Notes under the pieces: model-generated
Seen by the model: the letters and a program-made list of their open reading frames with translations, nothing else
Databases searched by the model: none
Told to the model about the DNA's origin: nothing
Origin: JBBREP01 sp036501845
GTDB taxonomy: Bacteria; Actinomycetota; Acidimicrobiia; IMCC26256; PALSA-610
Assembly: GCA_036501845.1 (NCBI GenBank)
Contig: DASXZO010000033.1
Span: forward strand, 1-64,000
Reading direction: 5' to 3'
DNA length: 64,000 nucleotides
Program-made: the position numbers and the translations under genes
In this document: positions 17,101-24,944 of the stretch, piece by piece
Layout of the letters: every line of letters begins with the position of its first letter
How positions within the stretch are numbered: the first letter of the stretch is position 1

Positions 17101-17662
17101 CGCGCACGCCGACGCCGCGCCCGACACGTTCCGTGCCGGCGCTGCGTTGCTTGCAGTCGCGCGGTGTGAGACGGGAGAACTGAACGCGGCGCGTGAGGTG
17201 TTGCGCTCGACGATCGCGGATCGCGAGACGCCGCTCCGCCACGATGTGCTGTGGTTGGGAGCGGCCGCGCTGTTCGCCGCGGTGGCGGCCAACACCGGCG
17301 GGGCGGAGGAGATCGACACACTGCTGGAGTGGTTGACGCCCTGTGCCGACCAGATCGTGGTGTTCGGCACCGGCGCGGCCGTCCTCGGGCCGGTACGCCT
17401 GTGGCTCGGCCTCCTCACCGCCGCGCGCGGCGACTGCGACACCGCGGTCACGCACTTCGTCGCAGCGAGTGAAAGGGCAAAGACACTCGGAATGGCCTAT
17501 TGGGAAGCCGACGCGCAGCTCGCGATGGCGATCACGTTGGAACGTCGTGGACGTGCGGTCGACAGTGGCGATGCGGCGCGCCTACGCGCGGGCGCGCTCG
17601 CGACCGCCCGCGCCGGCGGCTACGGCCAACTCGAACAGCGCGCACAGCGCGCCGCGGGGTGA
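14153..17662 (+). CDS. SARP-type regulator with BTAD, AAA ATPase and long TPR-like region
   Basis: About 1169 residues. Order: OmpR-like winged helix (1-97; MEVRILGPLEVW, PRQLLALLAM), BTAD (about 98-245), P-loop AAA ATPase with Walker A GPSGVGKT near 305-312 and Walker B LVLVIDDAHWAD near 416-427, then some 500 residues of alpha-helical repeat-like sequence. No C-terminal LuxR helix-turn-helix. This is the plan of large AfsR/EmbR-like regulators that couple ATP binding to activation of nearby genes. The GTG at 14153 is preferred because it starts directly at the SARP core and follows GAGGGG; an earlier GTG at 14084 would add 23 residues. Divergent from the protease operon, its likely target. 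Confidence 0.85.
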   Translation: MEVRILGPLEVWHDGSVAPIRGAKPRQLLALLAMRANHVVSAEVLIDELWEGDPPPSAATALRVHVSKLREALDVNRSESGPSSRLPALSGGYLLRVETDELDAERFERLVVLARDAMADGATDEAVRQLREALDLWRGEPLADARDLSAVSGTTAHLRAVRLGAIEQLADAQLALGENAAVIDLLTEAINDAPLQERLTAQLMLALYRSGRQADALNAFRALQRQLDEMLGLPPALEVRQLEEDILFQRARLDLTRPRDASVDRGERPFSRGGRFVGRRQELDRLARALDAAARGERRLVLLSGPSGVGKTATAEILLGRATVPDMVVRRGSCVEVSLGDYEPFAQILREHLDELDGDARAQVPESLDLVLGAAPASASTSDASVVDDDQAQTAQYRLFGSVSSALAAERRRPLVLVIDDAHWADRQTLLLLRHVMRTPSIEGLLVVATYRREEMSGARLELLEDAAPRRHTDLVALTGLDDRELRAFVRAMAPPEQMGVLLDAIGSLQSATGGNPLFLRELFRELDDHPSAGSDPLELERTLGTLAPVGVRELVDRRVERLSAAGRQLVEAAAVIARDISLDAITAACRLTGLTVHDGLEECLATRLIVEDEHVVGRYQFPHDVVRNAVATTIPVSRRSVVHRRLARHLEQSADEIEPAVLAHHFGAAGPTCAAKAALYAHRAGDDAARRFAFADAAHWYERAAEGYEGASAQHPELGRLMLALGRAFENDQQRDRAEWAFVRAAELAAAGNDSSLLVDAALALLGPWSSGSAREPIALALLRAALAELAPEDSLRRVEVLNGIATALYLVDPNEEGSVAAAAVEIAARLDDRRALALARLATHRWLTHQPAACGERLAAAQSAKSLLDDPSGSSELWLRIQREVLADLLENGEFHNFAAELDRYETASTRFGSPRNIYWSMALRATQACMVGDLGLAEQLARGASLRGHELEQNSSGAYLLQRFVVRFQQGRLAEELGVLAHADAAPDTFRAGAALLAVARCETGELNAAREVLRSTIADRETPLRHDVLWLGAAALFAAVAANTGGAEEIDTLLEWLTPCADQIVVFGTGAAVLGPVRLWLGLLTAARGDCDTAVTHFVAASERAKTLGMAYWEADAQLAMAITLERRGRAVDSGDAARLRAGALATARAGGYGQLEQRAQRAAG

Positions 17663-17727
17663 ACATCGAACGAGCACGTTGACGCGATGAGGACCAACAC
17701 GAGCGGGTCGGGCCGGTACCGTTCGCC

Positions 17728-19146
17728 GTGTTGACCGACAGCAACGATGTGATGCCGGCACCGAAGCGCGCGATGACAAGTCGGCGTCTTGCGCTGCTTA
17801 TGCTGGCGTTTGCAGTGCTGGTGCTGGTGTTCGTGGGCACGGTGTTGCCGCTCGGGCTCACCACGTTGCGCGACCTCGATCGGGAGACGCACCGTTACGA
17901 CCGGGCTCGCCAAGCCACCGACCAGTTGCTGCTGGGCGCGGTCAACCAGGAAACGGCCGTGCGGGGCTACGTGCTCACCGCCGACGCAACCTTCCTCGAG
18001 CCCTACCACACGGGTGTGCAACAAGCAGCCGGCGCGGAGACGACCTTGGAGGTGGTGCCGCTCGACGGCACTGAGGTCGCACAAGTGGGCGCGGCAACGC
18101 ATGCGTACGAGCGGTGGCATGCGAGCGCCGAGCAATTCATCACCGACATGCGCGACGGGCGCGAGAGCGCAGCGCGCACGGCGCAACGTGATCAACAGGC
18201 GAAAGCACTGTTCGACGTGTTCCGGGGCGACCAGGCGATGCTCGCGACGGTGGTCGACGCCAAGGTCACCGATACCCGCAACTCACTCCGCCACACCGTG
18301 CTCGCCACGATCACGAGCAGCGTCCTCCTCGGAGCCATCGGTCTGGCGCTCACGGCATTGCTGTGGACCCGTGTTCGCCGGTGGTCACGGCGCGATCGCG
18401 ATCTCGAACGCCGCCAGGCGGAGCTCTACGACGCCGAGCACCGGCTCGCGCTCACGATCCAGGAAGCCATGCTCGGTCGTACCGACACGCACAGCGATCG
18501 CATCCGCGCCAGCGCTCGTTACAGGCCGTCGGACGATTCGATGCTCGTCGGCGGCGACTGGTTCGACGTCGTGCCGATTCCGGACGGTCGAACCGGTCTC
18601 ATCGTGGGTGATGTGGTGGGCCACGGCATGGAATCGATTGCGGCGATGAGCCGTCTGCGCAGCGCCGCCAGTGCGCTCACCTTTACGATGCCTCAACCCA
18701 ATGATGTCGTGCGGCTTCTCGACGAATACGCGCGTGTGAGCACTCCGGAGTCTTTCGCCACCTGTCTCGTGATGATGATCGACGACGGTGGCCACATCTC
18801 GTGGAGCAGCGCCGGCCATCTGCCCGCGCTCCTGGTGGATCCCCACGGACAGACCACCTTTCTCGGTGGTGCGCTCGGCCCGCCGTTGGGCGCTACTCGT
18901 GTCATGTCCGCTCGGACCAGCGGGCATGCGGCGCTCGGCACCGATTCGACGATCGTGCTCTACACCGACGGGTTGATCGAACGGCGCGGCGAGCCACTCG
19001 ACCGCGGTTTTGCGCGTCTGGCGTCCGCGGCGAGTGCACGTGCGGGAACTCCGGTGGAAGAGATGTGCGACCGTCTTCTCGCCGACTTGCTCGACGGCTT
19101 CTCGCAAGACGACGTCGTCGTGATGGCAGCACGCCTGCGTGGGTAG
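17728..19146 (+). CDS. Membrane CHASE3-like sensor with SpoIIE/PP2C phosphatase domain
   Basis: 472 residues from GTG 17728; ATG 17752 and 17773 are alternatives with no decisive ribosome site. First membrane helix about 20-45, an extracytoplasmic four-helix region about 48-190 resembling CHASE3 (NQETAVRGYVLTAD), second helix about 192-212, a short linker and a PPM/SpoIIE phosphatase (about 240-472) with metal-binding Asp in GGDWFDVV and GDVVGHGMES, and late Asp residues in YTDGLIE and FSQDDVVVM. Such proteins dephosphorylate STAS-type anti-anti-sigma factors; a STAS protein lies at 42369, but a link is not shown. Confidence 0.84.
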   Translation: MLTDSNDVMPAPKRAMTSRRLALLMLAFAVLVLVFVGTVLPLGLTTLRDLDRETHRYDRARQATDQLLLGAVNQETAVRGYVLTADATFLEPYHTGVQQAAGAETTLEVVPLDGTEVAQVGAATHAYERWHASAEQFITDMRDGRESAARTAQRDQQAKALFDVFRGDQAMLATVVDAKVTDTRNSLRHTVLATITSSVLLGAIGLALTALLWTRVRRWSRRDRDLERRQAELYDAEHRLALTIQEAMLGRTDTHSDRIRASARYRPSDDSMLVGGDWFDVVPIPDGRTGLIVGDVVGHGMESIAAMSRLRSAASALTFTMPQPNDVVRLLDEYARVSTPESFATCLVMMIDDGGHISWSSAGHLPALLVDPHGQTTFLGGALGPPLGATRVMSARTSGHAALGTDSTIVLYTDGLIERRGEPLDRGFARLASAASARAGTPVEEMCDRLLADLLDGFSQDDVVVMAARLRG

Positions 19147-19188
19147 GCGCGGCCTTCCGCTCAGTATTTGTGTATATACCCACTGGTA

Positions 19189-19203
19189 CTTGTTTCAAAC
19201 AAG
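19189..19203. promoter_or_regulatory. 15-bp perfect palindrome upstream of the surface-protein gene
   Basis: CTTGTTT-C-AAACAAG is a perfect palindrome about 118 bases before the ATG of the CHRD-like protein, in an unusually AT-rich intergenic stretch. It is a candidate regulator site. It could also fold as a hairpin after the phosphatase gene, but no T-run follows, so an operator is more likely than a terminator. Confidence 0.45.
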
Positions 19204-19206
19204 GTC

Positions 19207-19220
19207 CACCCGATCGGGTG
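19207..19220. promoter_or_regulatory. 14-bp perfect palindrome next to the previous one
   Basis: CACCCGATCGGGTG is a perfect palindrome starting four bases after the 15-bp palindrome. It is followed on the plus strand by an A-rich run (CAACAAAAAAAC), which would not make a terminator in either direction. Two different palindromes side by side suggest two regulators or a composite promoter for the CHRD-sortase genes. Confidence 0.45.
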
Positions 19221-19320
19221 ATTCAACAAAAAAACCACCGATTTATGAATCTGTTCTCGTTGGTGATTCGAACACCTTCTTACACAGCACAATTGCCAAC
19301 GTCACGAAGGATTCGTACCA

Positions 19321-20100
19321 ATGAGATTTTCCCGTATCTGCCTTGCGCTCGCCACGGCCGGCACGCTTGCAGGTGGCATGGCCATGCTCGGCGCCTCGCC
19401 GGCTTCGGCCCAGACGCAGTCGTACCAAGCCACCCTGTCGCCGCTGAACCACTCGACCGCGTCCGGCACATTGATGTTGTCGCTCAACGGCGATTCAGCG
19501 ACCATCACCGAGCACGTCAGCGGCCTCGCGGCCACGTTCAACGGCGCGGCGTACCCGCACGTGCAGCACATCCACATCAACGGCCAGGGTGAGTGCCCGA
19601 CCACGGCTGCCGACACCAACAACGACGGCGTGATCTCCACCACCGAAGGACAGCCCGCATACGGCCCGATCGGCACCACATTGTCGACCTCCGGCCCCAC
19701 CACGCCGGCCGTCGGCACCGTGTTGACGGTTGCGCCTTCGGGTGCGAGCTTCGACTACAACCGTACGTTCACGCTCGACTCGGCCACCCTGTCGGCGATC
19801 CAGGCGAACAAGGCCGTGATCGTGGTGCACGGACTCGACCCCACGACCCTCAGCGCGAAGGCGCAGGGTGAGAAGAGCGACCTCGTGCCCTCGTTGCCGC
19901 TGGCTGCAACCTCGCCGGCGCTGTGCGGCGTGCTCACCGCCGCGCAGATGACAGCAGTGCCGAGTGGCGGCGTTGCCACTGGTGCTGGTGGCACTTCCAC
20001 CGGTTCGCACGACCCGATGCTGATCCTCGCAGCCGGCACGCTGATGCTCGCTGGACTCGCACTGTTCGGCACCCGTCGCTACGCCATGTCGCGGCACTGA
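19321..20100 (+). CDS. Secreted CHRD-like surface protein with C-terminal anchor
   Basis: 259 residues. Sec signal about 1-30 (RFSRICLALATAGTLAGG, cleavage near ASAQ), then a beta-rich domain with YQATLSPLN, TITEHVSGL and HVQHIHINGQGECP that resembles the CHRD fold. The C-terminus has a Gly/Ser/Thr linker, a hydrophobic helix (MLILAAGTLMLAGLALFG) and a short basic tail TRRYAMSRH, the layout of a sortase sorting signal but without a clear LPxTG. The next gene is a class F sortase, so this is probably its substrate. The ATG follows AAGGATT. Confidence 0.75.
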   Translation: MRFSRICLALATAGTLAGGMAMLGASPASAQTQSYQATLSPLNHSTASGTLMLSLNGDSATITEHVSGLAATFNGAAYPHVQHIHINGQGECPTTAADTNNDGVISTTEGQPAYGPIGTTLSTSGPTTPAVGTVLTVAPSGASFDYNRTFTLDSATLSAIQANKAVIVVHGLDPTTLSAKAQGEKSDLVPSLPLAATSPALCGVLTAAQMTAVPSGGVATGAGGTSTGSHDPMLILAAGTLMLAGLALFGTRRYAMSRH

Positions 20101-20131
20101 CAACCGGCACCACGACACCGCACGAACTGCC

Positions 20132-20821
20132 ATGACCAACATGATGCGATCACGGACAGCGCGACGAGCGTTGGCCGTGATCGCATCGGTCTTGGTGCTC
20201 GGCGGTGGCGTACTGCTCGTGGTCGCGCTCCGCAGCCCGAGCCCGCCACCGGCGCCCCCGCGCAGTGCGGCCGGCGCGTTGTACCGACCGCCGCACCCGT
20301 CCACTTCATCGACGTCGTCGACGATCCCAGCTCCGCCGATTGCCGAGACGACGACGACCGCGGCCAGCGCTCCTCCGGCCGCCGCGCCGGTTGCGATCAC
20401 CATCCCGAATATCGGCGTGCACTCGTTCCTCGTCCACCTCGGCCTGAACCCCGACGGTTCGCTGCAGGTTCCGACGAGCTTCCACGTGGCCGGTTGGTTC
20501 GTGCACAGCGTCGCGCCCGGCGCAGTGGGACCGGCGGTGATCGTGGGTCACGTCGACTCGAAGTCGGGACCCGGCATCTTCTACAAGCTCGGCGATCTCA
20601 GACCCGGCGACCAAATCGACGTGGCCCGAGCCGACGGCACCACGGCGCACTTCGTGATCACCGCCGTGCGGCAGTACGCCAAAGCGCAGTTCCCGACCCT
20701 TGCGGTGTACGGCAACACGCCGACGCCGACCATCCGACTCATCACCTGCGGTGGCGCGTTCGACAACGCGACCGGCCACTACGTGGACAACACCATCGTG
20801 TGGGGCCAGCTCGCCTCCTGA
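20132..20821 (+). CDS. Class F sortase
   Basis: 229 residues: short cytoplasmic N-terminus with RRALAV, membrane anchor about 13-32, a Pro/Thr/Ser-rich stalk (34-88) and a sortase beta-barrel. Catalytic His140 in VIVGHVDSKSG and Cys206 in RLITCGGAFD match class F. The Arg usually found after the Cys in a HYxDN-type block is not evident here (HYVDNTIVW); Arg202 in TIRLITC is the closest. The enzyme would attach proteins to the cell wall or cross-link them. It is 31 bases after the CHRD-like gene and just before a lipoprotein gene. Confidence 0.85.
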   Translation: MTNMMRSRTARRALAVIASVLVLGGGVLLVVALRSPSPPPAPPRSAAGALYRPPHPSTSSTSSTIPAPPIAETTTTAASAPPAAAPVAITIPNIGVHSFLVHLGLNPDGSLQVPTSFHVAGWFVHSVAPGAVGPAVIVGHVDSKSGPGIFYKLGDLRPGDQIDVARADGTTAHFVITAVRQYAKAQFPTLAVYGNTPTPTIRLITCGGAFDNATGHYVDNTIVWGQLAS

Positions 20822-20836
20822 GTGGACAGCATCACC

Positions 20837-21427
20837 ATGACCAAGTCTTCCGCACCGCCACACACGGCACGCCGCGTTGCGACCGCGGTTGCCGGGCTCA
20901 TCGCCGTGGCCGCGTTCGCTGCGTGTGCACATCCCACCGCCGACGCCGCGACCCGATCCGACGCTCCCGCAGCAACGGCCGGCGCCACGGCCAGCCCGAC
21001 CTCGGGGCCGTCGACGGCGACGGCGATGATCTGTCACGCCGACGCGCAGCGCGATCTCCGGGCAATACTCGGCGTCGACACCGCCGCGCCGGTTCGCGCC
21101 ACGTGGCACGACGGCCGCTACAGCTGTGCCTACCGCTACGCGCACGGCGCGTCGTTCACGCTCACGGTGCAGCAGCTCGCCGACCGCGCCACGGCCGCGC
21201 GCTTCTACGACACCACCGCCGCACGTCTCGGTCGGCGCACGACGCTCACTGGTCTCGGCCAGCACGCGGCCACCATGCAACGCGGCCAAGTTGTGGTGCA
21301 GAAGGACAACGACGTGCTCGTCGTCGATCCCAGTGGGCTGCCGTCGCGGTTCGGCAACCCGCCCGACTCGGCCGCCGACGTGGCCCTCAGCGTCGCCGCC
21401 ACGATCATGGGCTGCTGGACGGGCTGA
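20837..21427 (+). CDS. Putative lipoprotein, unknown function
   Basis: 196 residues from ATG 20837; a GTG at 20822, touching the sortase stop, is an alternative. N-terminal signal with a lipobox-like AAFAAC ending near residue 31, then an Ala/Thr/Pro-rich linker and a compact domain with two further Cys (MICHAD and YSCAYRY) that could form a disulfide. Domain unrecognised; it resembles small extracytoplasmic DUF3558-like lipoproteins in size and in its paired cysteines. It probably belongs to the same envelope transcript as the sortase. Confidence 0.7.
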   Translation: MTKSSAPPHTARRVATAVAGLIAVAAFAACAHPTADAATRSDAPAATAGATASPTSGPSTATAMICHADAQRDLRAILGVDTAAPVRATWHDGRYSCAYRYAHGASFTLTVQQLADRATAARFYDTTAARLGRRTTLTGLGQHAATMQRGQVVVQKDNDVLVVDPSGLPSRFGNPPDSAADVALSVAATIMGCWTG

Positions 21428-21510
21428 TCCACCGGCCCAGCCGCCCATGGGTTCGGCGAGCGAGGTCACGGCTCGACAGGGAGTTGATCGATCGACCAAT
21501 CTCGTAGGTG

Positions 21511-22478
21511 ATGACCGACTATCGGGGCCGCTTCGGCCCGCACAACGCCGCCGACACCTACATCGAGCACGAATTCGCCGAGCTCCAGGTGGATCTCGGC
21601 GAGGTCACGATGAACTACGCAACCGCCGGCGATCACGCGGCTCCCGCGCTATTACTGATCCCGGGCCAGACGGAGTCGTGGTGGGGCTACGAGCCGCGAT
21701 GCCACACCTCGCCGAGCACTTCGAGGTGTTCGCCGTCGACCTGCGCGGCCAGGGTCGGAGCACGCGCACGCCCGGCCGCTACACGCTCGACAACATCGGC
21801 AACGATCTCGTGCGTTTCATCGACCTCGTCATCGGGCGCCCCACCATCGTGAGCGGCCTGTCATCGGGCGGCGTGCTCACCGCGTGGTTGACCGCGTACG
21901 CCAAGCCCGGTCAGGTAGTGGCCGCGTGTTACGAGGACCCGCCGCTGTTCGCTTCCGAGGTGCGGCCCGCAACCGGACCGGGGATCCGGCAGAGCATCGG
22001 CCCGATGTTCGACATGTGGAGCACGTACCTCGGCGACCAATGGTCGATCGGCGCGTGGGACGCGATGCGTGCCGGCGCGCCGGAACGGCTCCCGTCGCCC
22101 ATGAATGCCTTCCCGATCCCAGATGAGCCGGGACAGCAACTGAAGGAATACGACCCCGAATGGGGTCGCGCGTTCTGGAGCGGAACGGTGGGCGCGTCGT
22201 GCGATCACGAACGCATGCTGCGCGCAGTGAAGGTGCCCAACGTGTTGCTCACACACCACTTCCGCGTCGTCGACGACACGACGGGCAACTTGTTGGGCGC
22301 GTTGGCCGATGTGCAGGCCGCTCGCGTGCAGGAGCTTCTGCGCGAGGCCGGCGTGGCCGTGGAATACCGCTCGTTTCCCGCCGCGGCGCACTCGCTGCAC
22401 GGAACCCAACCCGATGTGTACGCCGACACGCTGCTCGAGCGGTTCGCCAGCCTCGACAGTGTTGGCGCAGGCACGTGA
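21511..22478 (+). pseudogene. Alpha/beta hydrolase, broken by a single-base frameshift
   Basis: The first 61 codons (to SWWGYE) and the rest (from AAMPHLAEHF, with AVDLRGQGRS, nucleophile Ser in SGLSSGGVL and a terminal His in AAAHSLHG) form one alpha/beta hydrolase of about 320 residues, but they lie in different frames. The switch is near 21691-21700, where GAGCCGCGATG lacks one base. Either a real loss-of-function mutation or a sequencing indel. The ATG at 21511 starts the family; an upstream GTG is also possible. The amidohydrolase start overlaps its stop, so it heads a catabolic-looking unit. Confidence 0.75.
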
Positions 22479-23206
22479 AGATCGACGTCCACGCCCACTA
22501 CGTGCCCGACGGCTATCGCGCCGCGCTCGAGCGCGCCGGCCACGCCCAGCCCGACGGGATGCCCGCGATCCCACAATGGTCGGCCGACGAGCACCTGGCT
22601 GCGATGGATCGACTCGGCATTGCCACTTCGTTGCTGTCGATCTCGTCGCCCGGAGTGCACCTCGGCGACGGTACGAGTGCGGTCGAGCTCGCACGCGAGG
22701 TGAACGAAGCCGGCCGACGCGCGGTGGTCGATCACCCCGGCCGTTTCGGATTGCTCGCGTCGCTGCCGCTTCCCGACGTCGACGCGGCAATCGCCGGGAT
22801 CACGCATTGCTGCGATCACCTCGACGCCGACGGCTTCGTGTTGCTCACGAACGTGGCCGGCAACTACGTGGGCGACGACGCGTTCACGCCGGTGTTCGAC
22901 GAGTTGGCCCGAAGGCGCGCACGCGTGCTCTTGCATCCGACGTCACCGGCGTGTTGGGAACGCACCTCACTTGGGCGTCCGCGCCCGATGCTCGAGTTCT
23001 TCTTCGACACCACGAGGGCCGTGGTGGATCTCGTGATGGACGGCACCGTCGCGCGCCATCCCGACCTCGCGCTGATCGTGCCGCACGCCGGCGCGACGCT
23101 GCCGCTCGTGGCCGATCGCATCGACGAGGTCGACTCGCTCGCCGACGCGCTCCACGTCAATACCGCCCGGCTGTTTCCCGGGCGCGCCCAAGACGGCGCC
23201 GCATGA
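22475..23206 (+). CDS. Amidohydrolase (ACMSD-like), apparently internally shortened
   Basis: 243 residues starting KIDVHAHYVP, the HxH metal motif of amidohydrolase_2/ACMSD-type enzymes, with further metal-ligand candidates in LLHPTSP and VPHAGATLPL. Family members run to about 300 residues or more and have a later GSDYP-type Asp ligand. Here VADRIDEVD joins directly to SLADALHVNTARLF, the usual C-terminal block, so that middle part and the Asp appear to be missing. Activity is doubtful. The GTG start overlaps the hydrolase stop (GTGA). May be a deletion product or an assembly collapse. Confidence 0.7.
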   Translation: MKIDVHAHYVPDGYRAALERAGHAQPDGMPAIPQWSADEHLAAMDRLGIATSLLSISSPGVHLGDGTSAVELAREVNEAGRRAVVDHPGRFGLLASLPLPDVDAAIAGITHCCDHLDADGFVLLTNVAGNYVGDDAFTPVFDELARRRARVLLHPTSPACWERTSLGRPRPMLEFFFDTTRAVVDLVMDGTVARHPDLALIVPHAGATLPLVADRIDEVDSLADALHVNTARLFPGRAQDGAA

Positions 23207-23379
23207 CGACCGAGGTGATCGTCACCGGCACCGGCGTGCCGCACCTCGTGCTCACCCACCTGGGTCCCGCCGCCCGACACGCCGGACGACGCCGCGCACT
23301 TCGAAGCCGATGTGCGCGCGCCGGCGGCTATGAAGGCAGGGTCACCGTCGCCGAAGATCTGGCCACGTTCACGCTCTGA
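23203..23379 (+). pseudogene. Remnant of an MBL-fold metallo-hydrolase
   Basis: A 58-codon open frame begins TEVIVTGTGVPH, the first strand of an MBL-fold hydrolase, and jumps straight to the family's C-terminal end: LVLTHLGP and GGYEGRVTVAEDLATFTL. Between these, the expected PPDTPDDAAHFEADVR is readable only in another frame. The central 200 or so residues with the HxHxDH metal site are absent. So the gene has a large deletion plus two compensating frameshifts. ATGA overlap with the amidohydrolase stop shows the original operon. Confidence 0.65.
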
Positions 23380-23380
23380 G

Positions 23381-24935
23381 TCAGGCGTGGAACGACGAGA
23401 GCACCGCGTGACCGGCGTTGTAACCGGGAATGAACGTCACCCCCGGGCCACCGTGGCAGCCGGTGCCCGACAGGAACAGGCCGTCGACCGGGATCGGTCG
23501 ATCGAGCCAGCCGCGCGGACCGGGCCGGAACGGACCCATGTACTCGGGTTGGAGGAGACCGTGGCAGAAGTCGCCACCGGTCGCGCCGAACATCAGCTCG
23601 AACGTGTACGACGGATACACGAGCTTGCGCTCGATCAGGTCGGGGAAGTTCGGCGCGAAGCGCGCGACGCGCGCGATCACCCGTTGGGTCATCTCGTCGG
23701 CGGCCTCGTTCTGTTCCTTCTGCGTGCCGACGATCGGGAGATACATGGCGAAGGCGCTGGCCGCGTGCTTGCCCGGCGGTGCCAGCTCGGGGTCGAGCAC
23801 GCTGGGAATCTGCACGCCGAACGACGGGTCGTGCGGGATCTCGCCGCGTAGGCAGCCCTCGTAGTCGCGTTGCATCTCCTCGGGCGGGCTGAAGAAGCTC
23901 ACCGAAGCACGGCGCACGCCTTCGTTGATCAACGCGAAGTCGCCGACGAACTCGGGCAGGCCATTGAGCGCGAAATGGATCTGCAGGTAGGGCGCCTGGT
24001 GCGCGATCCTGTCGACGCGAGCGCGGAACTCGTCGGGCACCACCTCGGTGTCGAGGAGCTTGGTGAAGGTCATCGTGGGATCAAGGTTGGAGACCACGAT
24101 CGGCGCTTCGATCGTCTCGCCGGTGGTGAGGCGCACACCTGTGACGCGATTGTTCGCGGTGGTGATCTCCTCGACCTTGGCGTGGAGGCGCACCTCGCCG
24201 CCGGCATCGAGGAGGAGTTGCTGCACGTGATCGCACAGCCGGCCGATGCCGCCTTCGATCTTGCTCAGCATGCGGCGCCCGCCGGTGGCCATAGCGAAGG
24301 CCAGGCACATCGCGCTGCCGGGCGTGTAGGGGCCGCGGTACGTGGAGTTCACCGAGAGGAACGAGAGCATGCCGCGCATCACCGCGCACCGTTGCTTGTC
24401 GGGGAGGTAGCGGTCGAGCACCGCCCACCGATCCGAACATCGCAGTGCGGATCGCGTCGCGTTCCTTCTCGTTCTCGGCGCAAGCGAACATCTCGTCGAG
24501 CGTCTTCGGCAACGTGCGCGCCTCGTGACGGCCGAGCGCGCGTGCCGGCGCCTCGCACCACGCCGCGATCTCGGCCATGCCGACCACTGCGTCCATCCCC
24601 ACGGTCTCCATGAGATGGTTCATCAGCTTTTCGGGGTCGGACCAGAACACCATCGGCGGGTCGTCGAGACCGCCGAGGTTCACCGACTGCACCTCGGGTT
24701 CGAGGGTTGCGATCTCGTCGAGGCGGAGCGACTCGTAGATCTCGTCGGGCACCGGGAACAGGATCGAGCCGGCGATCTCGTGCCGGTAGCCGCGTATCAG
24801 CTCAGTGGTGGCGGCCATTCCGCCGGTGTACTGGTTCTTCTCGAGCACCAGCACGCGCATGCCGTCGCGCGCCATGACTGCGACGGCCGTGAGCCCGTTG
24901 TGTCCCGCCCCGATCACAATCGCGTCGTACACCAT
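23381..24935 (-). pseudogene. Phytoene-desaturase-like FAD oxidoreductase, broken by a frameshift
   Basis: The N-terminal part (from ATG 24935) has DAIVIGAGHNGLTAVAVMAR and the FAD-contacting LEKNQYTGGMA. The C-terminal part has VDGLFLSGTGCHGGPGVT, the FAD-binding end of the family. They are continuous except at about 24421-24430, where MFGSV... continues into AVLDRYLPDKQ only after adding one base. Together they give about 517 residues, normal for the group. A sequencing error or a real inactivation. It lies tail-to-tail with the degraded MBL gene and is related to the gene at 1653-3269. Confidence 0.78.
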
Positions 24936-24944
24936 GGGCGGACC

